From Simmondsia chinensis (Eukaryota; Streptophyta; Magnoliopsida; Caryophyllales; Simmondsiaceae): a stretch of DNA of 64,000 nt. Location: positions 7,080,501-7,144,500 of the forward strand of contig JAGTTD010000008.1 in assembly GCA_018398585.1 (NCBI GenBank), written 5' to 3'. Under the pieces are notes generated by a model. That model saw only the letters and a list, made by a program, of their open reading frames with translations. It had not been told where the DNA came from and did not search any database. Position numbers and translations under genes: made by a program. This document shows, one piece after another, positions 1 to 12,700 of this stretch (position 1 is its first letter; the number at the start of each line of letters is the position of its first letter).

Positions 1-2930
1 AACCCTTGTGGCGCTAGTACCAGCTTAGAAGTGGTCTTTGCTACTAATCCACTTTATCTGTTATACCTATACTAATTCTCCATTGAGCTCTATCTAGGGC
101 CATCTCCTCATTTAGGTTGAGATAGGCAAGGTCCTGTCGAATTGCTTCCATCCAACCCTTCTTTGGCTGACCTCTTCCTCTCTTCCCGTCTGTAATATGG
201 AGTTATTCGCATCTCCTGAGAGAGGCAGTAGTTAGTCTCCTCCTAATATGCCAAAACCACCACAGCCGTTGCTCCTTCAGCTTATCCTTGATTGGGACCA
301 CACCTAATTTACTTCTTATAACTTTATACCTAATCCTATCCTTCCTTATGCGTCCACACATGCATCTCAATATCCTCATTTCTGCCTCCTTCAGCTTCTG
401 CTTGTGATGGTGCTTAATTGGCCAACACTCTGCCCCACAGGACATAGTCGGTCACACTGCTGTCTTATAGTATTTTTCCTTTAACTTTAGTGGGAACTTC
501 CTATCGTATAGTACCGCATAGGCCATTCTCCATTTATGCCAACCCACTTTAATCCGATTGTTAAGATCTACGTCCACTTCGCCATCTTGTTGCACCATGG
601 AATCCAAGTTTTTAAAGCACGCTTTCTGCGGTATGCACTCTGATCCAATTTTGACGTCTTCCATGCTTGGCATGGTAGAGGTACAGACCTTGAGTTCCAT
701 ATACTTGGTCTTAGGTCTACTGAGTCCTAAACCTTTCGATTCTAAGGCCATTCTCCAGAGTTCTAGCTTCTCATTCACCTCCTCTCTGGACTCTTCTACC
801 ATGTTTATATCGTCCGTGAAAAGCATGCACCAAGGCACGTCCCCTTAAATGTGTCGAGTGAGCTCGTCTATCACTAGAATGAATAGAAAGGGACTCAAGG
901 CTGATCCTTGGTACACCCTAACTGTGATAGGGAAAGTGTCTGTCTCTGCTTCCGTTGTGCGCACATTGGTTTGGGCACCTTTGTACATGTCCTTAATGAC
1001 TCGAATATAGGGCCGGGGGATGCCTTTCCCCTCTAAGACGCTCCACAAGACCTCTCTCGGCACTTTAACACAAGCCTTCTCTAAGTTAATGAAGACCATG
1101 GGGAGGTCTTTTTGTCTATCTCTGTAGTACTCTATGGATCTCCTGAGGAGATGGATGGCTTCTATTGTTGACCTGCTAGGCATAAATTCAAATTGATTCT
1201 CTAAGACCCCTGTTCATTATCATAGCCTTCTTTCTATTACCCACTTCCAAAGCTTCCGAGTGTGGCTCATTAGTTTGATTCCTCTATAGTTGGCACAACT
1301 CTAGATGTCATCTTTGTTTTTATAGACAAGAACTAATGTACTCTTCTGCCACTCATAAAGCATCTTCTACCCTTGAAGAATTTGGTTGAATAATTTGGTC
1401 AGCTATCTAATACCCATTTCTCCCGTGCATTTTCATGCGTCAATGGGTATTCCATTAGGGCCGACTACTTTGCCCCTGCCCATCTTTTTCAAAGTTTCCC
1501 TAACTTCCTTGGGTCTAATCCTTGTGCAGTAGCAGTATGTCTGGTGTTCTTTAGGTGCTTGTAGCTCTTCTGGGGATACATCTCTATCTCCCTGTTCATT
1601 GAACAGATCGTGGAATTAGAATTTCCACCTAGTTTTAATTTGTTGCTCGGCCACAAGCACTTGTCCATCTACCCCTCTTTATGCACCTTACTTTGTCCAG
1701 GTCTCTAGTCCTCCTCTCTTTTGCTTTTGCAATTCTATACAGGATCATATCTCCCTTATTAGTATCCAACCTTTTGTAGAAATCCTTAAAAGCTTTAGAT
1801 TTTGCATCTCTTACTGCTACTTTAGCTTCCTTCTTGACTTGTTTATACTGTTGCCTCTTGTCCTCACCTCCCCTTCGGTCCCACTTCTTGAAGCATTCTC
1901 GTTTTGCCTTAATCTCTTTCTGAACCTCCTTGCACCACCACCAGGTTTCTCTGTTGTTTGGTGCCCCATCCTTTGATATGCCCGGAACTTCGCTTGCCAC
2001 ATCTTTGATCTTTTGGGCTACTTGGTTCCAACTGTGGTTTAAATCTCCCTCACAACCCCCCCAAGCTCAGCCTCAACTCTCTCCTTAAAGACTTGAAACT
2101 TGTCCCCCTTTCAGATCCCTCCAACGAGTACGTGGCTATGATGGTTTCATGGTTTTCTTGCCCCTTCTCTCGGCCTTGATATCATCATACAATACTCTGT
2201 GTTGTGTCGAGAGGTCATCCCCAGGGATAACCTTGCAATCCTTGCAATCTTTTTGAGTCCTTTTCCTTAGTAGTATGTAGTCAATCCGAGCCTTTGCTCC
2301 ACCGCTTCGATACGTGATGATGTACTCCTCACGTTTTCTAAAGAAGGTGTTGGCAACTGTTAACTCATAAGTGACGACAAAGTCTAACAGGGCCTTACCC
2401 TCATCGTTCCTCGTTCCAAAACCAAATCCTCCATGGTAGGATATATAGCCTTATGTGTTCGCTCCCACATGCCCATTGAAGTCACTACCAATTACAACTT
2501 GTTCGCTTTGGGGTATGCCTTGCATTGTTTAGTCTAAGTCCTCCTAGAATCTAGCCTTCTCCTGCTCTGCTTGCCCAATGTGTGGTGCATATGCACTTAT
2601 AACGTTCAATATCTCTCCATCTAAAACTAACTTGATGCTAATGATCCTATTGCTAATCCTAGTCACCCCCACTACTTTGTCCTTAAAGAGGCTATCCACA
2701 ATACCCACTTCTATTCCTCCCCCTGGCTTGGCCCGCATACCATAATTTATATCGTAACACATCCCTTGCTTTTGTGCCCATCCATCTAGTCTCTTGAAAG
2801 CATAAGATGTTGATGTTTCTCCTCATCATCGTTTAGGCCACCTAAAAACTCTTCGTTAATGTGCCACCATTTAATGTCCAAAATCGTAGGCTCCTCTCTC
2901 CGCGTCGACTATTCCTTCCTTTCCCTAACC
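1..2930 (-). mobile_element. RTE-clade LINE, 3' end at window edge
   Basis: A non-LTR retrotransposon runs right to left. Its endonuclease lies at about 2150-2890 and its reverse transcriptase at about 450-1200, the order found in single-ORF plant RTE LINEs. The element reaches or runs past position 1, so its 3' terminus and target duplication cannot be checked. A GGT-rich block lies upstream (3226-3385) and may be 5' leader or host DNA. Stops and frameshifts show it is a dead copy. Confidence 0.85.
44..2890 (-). pseudogene. RTE LINE ORF: endonuclease and reverse transcriptase, broken
   Basis: Translated in pieces on the minus strand. The apurinic-type endonuclease starts near 2890 (RFWTLNGGTLT), then shows ILCFQETRW, a GSDFNGHVG-like metal-binding segment (2470-2500), RIDYILLR and a QHR ending. 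A basic linker covers 1635-2000. The reverse transcriptase has VFINLEKA in place of the usual acidic DLEKA motif, QGSALSPFLF, and LFTDDI in place of the FADD box near 820. The C-terminus (PKKGWMEAIRQDLAYLNL) ends at a TAG at 44-46. Several frame changes and stops separate these parts, so no full protein can be made. The Asp of the first reverse transcriptase motif appears replaced by Asn, a further sign of decay. Confidence 0.85.
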
Positions 2931-3225
2931 CCTTTGAAGATGACCTCAAGTTTTGAGCTCCATTACTAGGAAAGTTCATAAACTACTGTCAGTAGGCCCG
3001 GCTAGACACGCATATAATCACAAGATACAAAAGCAATGTAGACATTGCAAAAGCAATAGCAACAACACCTAAGATCATGAAGTACAAAGACAAAGAAGAA
3101 ATCAAATAGAAATCCACTACTACCTAACGTCCTTAGTGTATAGTTATGAGGATGAGGAGTCTGACTTGGGGCCAGTCGGCTAATGCTTACCTGGTATCGG
3201 CTGGCTGCGAGCCTTGGAGAGAGGC

Positions 3226-3385
3226 TGTAGTGGCTGCAGTGTCGGGTTATGCTGATGAAGGTTAGGTCAGGTGGTGACCGTGAGGTGATGGTGGTCAGGG
3301 GTGGTGGTGGAGGTAGTGTTAGGGGCTGCTGTGGACTGGTGGTGGTGGTTAGGAGGGGTGGAGGTGGTGGTCAGGGGGCTCCAAA
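3226..3385. repeat. GGT/GGTGG-rich low-complexity block
   Basis: Imperfect GGT, GTGGTG and GGAGGTGG runs on the plus strand, upstream of the LINE. There is no coding sense. It could be part of the LINE 5' leader. Confidence 0.6.
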
Positions 3386-3400
3386 ATTATTCTTGCCTAC

Positions 3401-3802
3401 CCCGGTCCTAAAGTAGTCAAATCAAGTGTTCTCTTCTCAGTCCTCCAATTTGCCTAGTTACCAAGAAGCTCGTCTAGTCTTAAAATTAAAAGAAAAGTTG
3501 GAAATAAAAAAATTAAAGTAAGATAAAAATTGTCTTTTGAAAGTAAATTTTAGAACTTTAAATAGAAAATAATATCAAATAAACTACTAAATGTAAAAGA
3601 AAATGATTGTTGATGGGAAAAATAGTTTGGTTTTATGCTATAGATATTAAGCAATTTGTCTCGTTTGTACGAGGTGCTTATTGTATACTTGTTGCTAATT
3701 ATAAGAAAAGGTAGTTGTTAAGCAATTTGTATGACACTACGCATGGCTGTAGTCTTTTCGTTTTTCACTGAGCTTGGATATTTTCAGCTTCACGAAAAAC
3801 TT
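3401..3802. other. AT-rich spacer, no gene seen
   Basis: AT-rich sequence with short A and T runs and no coherent coding frame. It ends in aactt (3798-3802), which matches gactt after element A (15727-15731) at four of five bases and is the likely target duplication of A. Confidence 0.5.
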
Positions 3803-4602
3803 TATTGATGTATTTTCAAAATATGTAAAGTATAATATGCTAATATTGTTTAATATGCGTTTGAGATTGTCCCGATACTTGTTTAAGTGTTTAAAGCTTG
3901 TTAGGGGTGTGTGGCGATACATAGGCCATGTGTACCGACACACAATCCAACAGAACCGTAGGGGAATAGCTGTGTGTCGACACACATGGCCCGTGTGTTG
4001 ACATACAGCCCACTTCAGAAGCGCACGGAGAAAAACTGTGTGTCAACACACAGGGACTGTGTGCCGACACACAATCTTACAGAACAGTTAAGTGTCGACA
4101 CACAGCCCATTACAGAAGCGTATGGAGAAAAATTGTGTGTCGATACACAATTTTACAGTAACCTAATGTGTCGACACATATCTTCGACATACAGGTCTGT
4201 TTTGGCGGTTTGCTGCGCGATTTTTCCCTATTCGTTGCGACTTTTTTTTGCTTGGTTTTTTGGGACGTCTCTCTTCATGGTATGCATATATATTCTCGCA
4301 TATTTCATACTTGTTACTTACTTGGTTTTTGCATTAAAAGAAAGAGAGAAAAAGAGATTGCGAAGAACATTGAATTTCTGGTGTTGTATTAAAGAAAAGT
4401 GTGGAAAAACTTCAATCTCCCTACATCTCTATCAATCTCTCCCTTTACATATTCTCACTTCATATTTAGTTTTTGTATCGCCGAGAATATTTCGTATAAC
4501 GAATTGAACCTTAAGGAAAGTGATTACATGGCCTCACACCTGAGATCTTTCGGGTACCCGTTTACAAGTATTTGGCAAGTATTTTGAAGATTTGCACTAA
4601 CA
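3803..4602 (+). repeat. 5' LTR of copia A
   Basis: About 800 bases ending in actaaca. It carries several imperfect copies of the TGTGTCGACACAC palindrome between about 3905 and 4195, a TATA-like catatatatattc near 4285, and AACCTTAAGG at 4507-4516, which recurs just after the LTR at 4602-4611. Confidence 0.85.
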
Positions 4603-4632
4603 ACCTTAAGGTTTATCTTTTGGATTGAGGAT

Positions 4633-7600
4633 ATGGCTTCATCACCGAGGGAAATGACAGCCAATTTCGTGAAGTTAGATAGGTTTGATGGCGGTAATTT
4701 CCATCGATGGTAGAGGAAGATGCACTTCCTCATTACAACTTTGAATGTGGTGTATGTGTTGAATACACCATTTCCGTCCCCCGCTTCTAAAGAGGAAGAG
4801 ACTTTGGCCGAGCAGGGGGCCAGACTGAAGTGGGAGAATGATGACTACATCTGCGGAGGGCACATACTGAACGGTATGACTGACACCCTGTTTGACATCT
4901 CCTCGAATGTGCCGGCTGCAAAGGAACTATGGGATGCACTCGAGGCATGCCACATGGCCGAGGATGAAACAAACAAAAAATTCCTGGTTAGTCAATTTAA
5001 TAATTATAAAATGATAAATGATCGTCCTGTCATGGATCAATTCCATGAAATCGAATGAATTTTGAATAATTTCAAACAACATAGTATGAACATGGACTAT
5101 ATCATAGTTGTTTCATCCTTGATTGACAAACTTCCTCCTTCATGGAGAGACGTTAAGAAAAGCCTCAAACATAAGAAGGAAGATATGTCAATGGAGGAAT
5201 TGGCTAACCATTTGCCAATTGAGGAAGGCTACAGGGTACAGGATGACAACAAGGACCGCTCTGGTGATGTTGGGAAAATCAACATCAGAGAAGAAGGCCA
5301 GTCGAATAAAGGAACCAAGAGAACCGGATACTTCCAAAAGAAGAAAAATGACAAGAGGCCGAAAATGGTCTACTGGGAGTGTCAAAAGCCCTGTCACTTA
5401 CGTAGGGATTGTTACTGCCTTAAAAATAAGAAAGGCAAGGGGCTTGATCATCGCACCAAAAATTCGAACGATAGGTTCGTGGCGATGATATCGGAAGTCA
5501 ACCTAGTCAAGAGTGACAACTCTTGATGGGTTGACTCGGGGGCCACGAAACATGTGTGTAAGGACAAAGGGTTCTTCACGAATTTTGAACCCATGGACAA
5601 CGGAACTGTGTTGTTCATGGGCATGGGGCGACTATACCGGTTAAAGGGAAGGGAAAAATTGATTTTCTTTTTACCTCAAGAAAAACCCTTACTTTAATCG
5701 ATGTGTGTTATGCTCCGGATGTGAAGAAGAATCTCATGTTCAGTGGCCTGTTCAATCGGTTTGGGTTCAAGTTGATCTTCGAGGCCGACAAATTTGTACT
5801 ATCAAAAGGAGGGGTCCTTGCTGGCAAAGGGTACTTATGTAATGGGATGTTCAAAATGAACGTTGATAATAAAATTGATAATTCTGTTTATATGCTTGAC
5901 TCGTCCTTTTTGTGGCATCAAAGGTTAGGTCATGTAAATTTTCGTAAATTGCATGAAATGGTGAATTCTTCATTGATACCTCATATAGACAAGATTGATG
6001 ATAAATACAAAACGTGCATGTTAACAAAATAACGAGATTACCATTTCCTTCGGTGCAAGAGAGACTAATTTACTTGACCTTGTACATAGCAATTTATGTT
6101 ATTTCAAGAGCACACCGAGTTTAGGTAGAAAGCAATATTTCATAGCATTTAGAGATGATTATTCGAGATTTTGTTATGTATTTCTAATAAATCACAAAGA
6201 TGACTTGCTAGATAGATTTAAAGCATATAAAGCAGAAACCGAATTACACTGTGAGACCTTCCTCAAGCGCCTTAGATAAAACCGTGATGGGGAAAACTAT
6301 GATCCCAAGTATTTCAAAACCACCGAAATTATACATGAGATCACAGCTCCGTATATGCCACAATGCAATGGCGGGGCCGAGAGGAAAAACCGGACTCTAA
6401 TTTAAATAGTTAACTCAATGTTATCCTATTCCGGTCTCAGCGATGCATTTTAGGGAGAGGCAATGTCAACAGCCTGTCGTATAAGAAAAATAAAATAACC
6501 CCGTATGAGTTATGGAATAAAAGAGCCCCTAATTTAAACTATCTAAAAGTGTGGAGGTGTAGGACAGTCCTTAAAGTCCCTGAATCTAAACATCAGAAGT
6601 TAGGTGAAAGAGGCATTGATTGCATCTTTGTTAGATATGCACCTCATAGTAAGGCATATCGGATCTATGTCATTGAATCTAATGATTATATCAAAGTAAA
6701 TAAAATAATAGAATCGAGGGATGCCATCTTTGATGAGAATCGGTTTACCTCTATCCCTAAACTGAGGGATTATGTGCCAGTTGAGAATGACACTCAAGTG
6801 TCATATGATGATGTTCATCATGAGAGGGAAAATGTCCCTGAAAGTGCTTTAGAAATTTGAAGGAGTAAGAGAGCAAGAAAAGAGAAATCTTTCGGTTCAA
6901 ACTTCTACACGTTTTTGGTAGAAGGTTCAAGAAATGATGTGGACCAAGTGGTTCCATATTATTATGTCATGGAAGCTGATCCCATGACGTTTAATGAGGT
7001 GATTAGGTCTCATAATGCCTCTTTTGGCAAGAGGCAATGAATGATGAGATGGATTCCATTGTTGGTAATAATACTTGGATATTGGTGGATCTTCCAGAAG
7101 GTAGTAAGCCAATTAAGTGTCAATGGATCTTCAAAAAGAAGATGAAAGTCGATGGAACGATAGATAAGTTCAAGGCCCGATTGGTGGCTGAAGGGCTCAC
7201 CAAAAAACATGAGTTGGACTACTTTGACACATATGCCCCCATGGCAAGAATATCAACGATAAGGGTTTTGATAGCCCTTGCCTCAATTTATAAACTAGCG
7301 ATTCACCAAATGGATGTCAAAAATCATACGCTCTCTGTATGGGCTAAAGCAAGCCCCGAAGCAATGGCACTAAAAATTTGATCAAGTTTTTCTTAACAAC
7401 GAATTCATTATAAATGAATTAGATAAATGTGTCTATAGCAAGTTTGATAAGGGAAGAGGGATCATTATATGTTTGTATGTCGATGACATGCTGATATTCG
7501 GTACTGATGGGGAACAAGAAGAGAGAACTAAACAACATCTCTCGGAAAACTTTGCTATGAAAGACATGGGTGAGGCGGAGGTAATCCATGGTATAAGGAT

Positions 7601-8445
7601 TGCAAGGAATAGTGAAACCATTTGCTTGACGTAGTCTCACTATGTTGAAAATGTGTTGAAAAAGTTCCATTTCTTTGATTGTGCACCGATATCCATTCTA
7701 ATGGATCCTAGTGTCAAATTAGTACCGAACGAGGGAGCTCCAGTGTCACAACTAGAGTATGCACGAGCTGTTGGTTGTCTCATATATGCCATGACGATCA
7801 CAAGGCCTAATATCATCGCCTTTACTGTTGGAAAGCTGAGTAGATATACCAGCAATCCGAGTAAGATGCACTGGGATGCAATGCATTGGGTACTGAAGTA
7901 CCATAAAAAGACCATGATTTATAGTCTTTCTTATGTAGGGTATCCTTCTATTTTGGAGGGGTACTCTGATGCAAGTTGGATCTCAAATGTGGAGGATCAT
8001 GCATTCACGAGTCGATGGGTATTCCTCATTGGTGGGGGTGCAGTTTTTTAGGATTCAAGAAACAAACTTGCATATCTAATTCTACTATAGTGACGGAGTT
8101 TATAGCTCGTGTCAGCGGCTAAAGAGGACGAGTGGTTAAAGGATCTCTTATATGAGATACTTTTGTGGCCTAAGCTGATATCATTGATATCTATCCACTG
8201 TGATAGTCAAGCTACGCTTTCTAGAGTGTAATGTGAAGTATAAAATGGGAAGTCCAGACACATTGGTGTAAAGCATAGTATAGTGAGACACCTTTATTCG
8301 AGAAGGTGTTATCACTGTGGACTTCAAGAGAACCAGTTAGAATCTAGCGAATCCGTTTACAAAAGGCCTGGCTAGAGACTTGGTTCTGAAAACAAGTGAA
8401 GGGATGGGGTTTGAAACCTATCATTATTAGTCACCAGGATAGGCC
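4633..8445 (+). pseudogene. Copia A gag-pol, heavily broken
   Basis: The frame opens MASSPREMTANFVKLD at 4633 and hits a stop within 27 codons (W to TAG). Recognisable parts in order: gag to about 5330; a zinc knuckle at 5372-5415 (CQKPCH, one Gly replaced); protease DSGATKH near 5530; GAG-pre-integrase WHQRLGHVNF near 5910; integrase 6050-6480; reverse transcriptase 7037-7620 with YVDDMLIFG near 7480; RNase H 7650-8400. Stops and frameshifts occur in nearly every domain, and about 100 bases of the reverse transcriptase are missing at about 7325. The order gag, protease, integrase, reverse transcriptase, RNase H is diagnostic of Ty1/copia. No protein could be made. Confidence 0.88.
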
Positions 8446-8981
8446 CTCAACTCAACTCCTAGTATGGCGCTAGGTCCCGAGTTCAATGAGAGCAAGCACT
8501 AAATGAGAATTTTTCGTCCCGAGTGTGAAGTGTTTGGTACCTGCATTAGAGATTCTAAGAGAATGAGCTAATGCTCTTAATGAACCTAGTTTTAGAACTT
8601 ATTGAATATCGCGTCGCAGGGACATGATCAATGAGGTCCACCTTAGTGTATATTGAAGTTTGGCCACTTCAAAGGGGTGATTTTTTACTAAGCGTTTGGC
8701 CTTGAAACACTCACGAAGGGTATAAGACATAAGGCCAAAAATGTGTCGATCTGGGAGTTGTAGGATGTGTACAGGGAGTACGCCTTGTGCGTTATTAGAT
8801 AGTCAGTCAAATGGGTTGTATGATTCAAAGCTTAGTCTACCATTTTCAATCCGATTAACTATATGGTCTTTTCATTGGTTGGGGGTTCAATTATGAGACA
8901 CTCTCGTTGATGCATAATAAGGCCTCTTTTAACTGAGATGTTAATTTTGAGATTGATTGTATTTTGAAAATGGTGGAGGAA

Positions 8982-9018
8982 TGTTGATATATGTTCAAAA
9001 TATATAAAGTATAATATG
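8982..9018 (+). repeat. 3' LTR of copia A, first part
   Basis: TGTTGATATATGTTC starts the 3' LTR straight after a purine-rich tract (8965-8981). It is cut after 37 bases by element B. The last five bases (atatg, 9014-9018) are repeated after B at 15013-15017. Confidence 0.88.
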
Positions 9019-9750
9019 TGTTGATGTATTTTCAAAATATGGGTTGAACAATACGTAAATATGTTAAATGTTGTTTATGTATGTATAAGATGTATTTGAG
9101 ATTGTCCCGATACTTGTTTTGAATGTTTAGAGCTTGTTAGGAGTGTGTGTCGACACATGGGCCATGTGTGTCGACACACAATCTAACAGAACGATGGGGA
9201 AACAGCTGTGTGTCGACACACATGGCCCGTGTGTCGACACACAGCCCTTTACAGAAGCGCACGGAGGAACTCTGTGTGTCGGCACATAGGAAGTGTGTGT
9301 TGACACACAGATCTACAGTAAGTATGTGTGTCGATCTGTGTGTCGACACACAGGTCTGTTTTGAGGGTTTGACTGCGCGGTTTTTTCCTAGTTCGTTGTG
9401 TCACTTTTGGCTCTTCATTTTGGGACGTCTCTTTTCATGAATACATATATATACTCATGTGATTTGGATGAAAAACACAAGGGAAAAGTAAGATTAAAAG
9501 GATCTTTGTATTTAAGTGTTCTTGAGTGTTCTTGTGTTGTGTTTTTGAATTACAAACACCAATCTCTTCATATCTCGATCTATCTCTCCCTTTACACATC
9601 CTCACTTCATTTTTGGTTGTTGTATCCCCAAGGATATTTCGTATATCGAAATAAATCTTAAGGAATGTGATTACACAGCCTCAACACCTGAGATCTCGCG
9701 GTTACCCTGTTGCAAGTATTTTGCAAGTATTTCACAAATTTGTTCTAACA
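9019..9750 (+). repeat. 5' LTR of copia B
   Basis: Begins TGTTGATG and ends TTCTAACA. It contains the palindrome block 9143-9354 and a catatatatactc TATA-like stretch near 9443. It lacks about 18 bases present in the 3' LTR near 14700 (actctacacttttatgatga region), which accounts for the length difference. Confidence 0.92.
9143..9354. repeat. Array of TGTGTCGACACAC palindromes in the LTR
   Basis: About eight copies of a 13-18 base palindrome centred on GTCGAC sit within 210 bases, separated by short unique spacers such as the ggcc and acagaagcgcacgg pieces. Some copies are exact, others carry changes at the CpG. Matching arrays lie in the other LTRs at about 3905-4195, 14385-14600 and 15090-15320. 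It lies upstream of the TATA-like stretch, so it would fall in U3. Confidence 0.9.
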
Positions 9751-9771
9751 TTCTTAAGGTTTAATTTCTGA
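9751..9771 (+). promoter_or_regulatory. Candidate non-tRNA primer site or U5-leader stem
   Basis: Where a plant copia element should have TGGTATCAGAGC there is ttcttaaggtttaatttc. Read in reverse complement this nearly equals a stretch inside the LTR (gaaataaaccttaagg in the 3' LTR; 9648-9663 in the 5' LTR), about 90 bases before the LTR end. The same arrangement exists in A (4604-4615). The RNA could fold LTR onto leader. Whether that primes reverse transcription is inference. Confidence 0.4.
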
Positions 9772-9779
9772 TTTGGGTT

Positions 9780-12700
9780 ATGGCTTCATCACTAAGGGAA
9801 ATGACAGCCAACTTTGTGAAGTTGGACAATTTTGATGGCGGGAACTTCCGCCGATGGAAGAGGAAGATGCACTTCCTCATTACGACGCTGAATGTGGTGT
9901 ATGTCCTGAATACACCATCTCCATCCCCCGTCTCTGAGGAGGAGGAGACGTTGGCCGACTAGAGGGCCCGACTAAAGTGGGAGAACGATGACTACATCTG
10001 CAGAGGGCATATTCTGAATGGTATGACTGATGCCCTGTTTGATATCTACTCGAATGTGCCGACCGCGAAGGAACTGTGGGACGCTCTTGAGGCACGCTAT
10101 ATGGTCGAGGATGCTACAAGCAAAAATTTCCTGGTTAGTCAATTCAATAATTATAAGATGGTAGATGATCGTCCCGTCATGGAGCAATTCCATGAAATCG
10201 AACGAATATTGAATAATTTCAAACAACATAAAATAAACATGGACGATACCATAGTTGTTTCTTCCTTAATTGACAAACTTCCCTCTTCTTGGAAAGATGT
10301 TAAGAAAAGTCTTAAACACAAGAAGGAGGATATATCGATTGAGGAATTGGCTAACCATTTACGTGTTGAGGAAGGTTACAGGGTACAGGATGACAACAAA
10401 GATCGCCCTAGTGATGTTGGTAAAATCAATATCACAGAAGAAGGCCAGTCAAACAAGGGACCCAAGAGAACCGGACACTTCCAAAAGAAGAAGAATGACA
10501 AGAGGCCAAAATTGGTCTGTTGGGAGTGTCGGAAGCCCGGTCACTTACGCAAGGACTGTTATCGCCTTAACAAGAATAAAGGCAAGGGCCTTGATCATCG
10601 CGCAAAAAATTCGAACGATAGGTTCGTGGCGATGATATCGGAAGTTAATCTAGTCGAGAGTGATAACTCTTGGTGGATTGACTCGGGGGCCACGAGACAT
10701 GGGTGTAAGGACAAGGGGTTCTTCACGACTTTTGAGCCCATGGACAACGGAACTGAGTTGTTCAAGGGAAATGGGGCGTCCGTACCGAATAAAGGAAATT
10801 GAAAAGGTGATTTACTTTTCATGTCTGGAAAAACCCTTACCTTAACCGAGGTATGCTTCGCTCCTGACATTAAGAAGAACATCGTGTCCTGTGGCCTGTT
10901 AAATCTGTTTGGGTTCAAGTTGGTCTTCGAGGCCGACAAGTTTGTTTTGTCTAAGGGTGGAGTCTTTGTTGGCAAAGGGTACTTATGTAATGGTATGTTC
11001 AAGATGAACATTGATAATAAAATTAATAGTTCTGTTTATATGCTTGATTCGTCATTTTTATGGCATCATAGGTTAGGTCATGTGAATTTTCGTAGATTGC
11101 ATGAAATGGTTAATTCTTCGTTGATTCCTCACATAGATAAAATTGATGATAAATGCAAAACATGCATGTTAACTAAGATAACGAAACTACCATTTCCTTC
11201 AGTGCAAAGAGAGACTAATCTACTCGACCTAATACATAGCGATTTATGTGATTTCAAGCGCAAACCGAGTTTTGGTGGAAAGTATTACTTTGTGACATTT
11301 ATAGATGATTGTTCGAGATTATGTTTGTATATCTGATAAGTCACAAAGATGAGTCGCTTGATAGATTTAAAGCATATAAAGCAGAAACTGAATTACACTG
11401 TGAAACCTTCCTCAAACGCCTTAAGTCAGACCGTGGTGGGGAGTACTACGATCCTAAGTATTTCGAAACCACGGGAATTATACATGAAATAACTGCTCCA
11501 TATACGCCACAACAGAATGGCGTGGCTGAGAGGAAAGACCGGACTCTAACTGAATTGGTTAATTCCATGTTGTCATATTCCGGACTCAGTGATGGGTTTT
11601 AGGGTGAGGCTATATTAACAGCTTGTCACATATTGAATAGAGTTCCAAACAAAAGAAATAAGATAACCCCATATGAATTGTGGAACAAACGAGCCCCTAA
11701 TCTAACTTATCTGAAAGTACGGGGGTGTAGGGCAATTGTTAAAGTCCCTGAACCTAAACGTAAAAAGTTACGTGAAAGAGGCATTGATTGCATCTTTGTG
11801 GGTTATGCGTCTCATAGTAAGGCATATCGATTCTATGTAATCGAACCTAATGATTATATCAATGTGAATACAATAATAGAATCGAGAGACGCGATATTTG
11901 ATGAGAATCGGTTTACTTCTATCCCTAGACCAAGGGACTATGTACCGATTGAAAGTGACATTCAAGTGTCATATGATGATGTTCGTCATGAAAGGGAAGA
12001 TGTCCCTGAAAGTGCTCTAGAACCCCGAAGGAGTAAGAGAGCAAGGAAAGGAAAATCTTTCGATTTGGACTTCTACACATTTTTGGTAGAAGGTTCGAGG
12101 AATGATGTGGACCAAGTGGCTCCATATTGTTGTGTCATGGAAGCTGATCCCATGACGTTTAATGAGGCAATGAGGTCTCATGATGCCTCCTTCTGGAGAG
12201 AGGCAGTGAATGATGAGATGGATTCCATCATTGGAAATAATACCTGGATATTGGTAGATCTTCCACGAGGTAGTAAGCCTATCAGGTGCAAATGGATCTT
12301 CAAAAAGAAGATGAAAGTCAATGGAACAATAGACAAGTATAAGGGTCAATTAGTGGCAAAAGGGTTCACCCAAAAACATGGGTTGGACTACTTTGACACG
12401 TATGCCCCCGTGGCAAGAATATGGACGATAAGGGTATTGATTGCCCTTGCCTCAATTTATAAACTAGTGATACACCAAATGGATGTCAAAACGGCATTCC
12501 TGAATGGTGAGCTAGAGGAGGAAGTGTACATGGACAACCGGAAGTTTTTGTTGTTCCAGGCCAAGAGAGAAAAGTATGTAAACTCATACGCTCTCTGTAT
12601 GGGCTAAAGCAAGCCCCAAAGCAATGGCACCAAAAGTTTGATCAAGTTGTTCTTAACAACGGATTCGTTATAAACGAATCGGATAAATGTGTGCATAGCA

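Noticed and set aside
9137..9349. Open frames on both strands across the LTR palindromes (also at 3974-4507, 14308-14750 and 15122-15307)
   Set aside because: They translate the palindrome repeats (runs of CVSTH-like words) in mirror frames and lie in LTRs. No protein family is recognisable.
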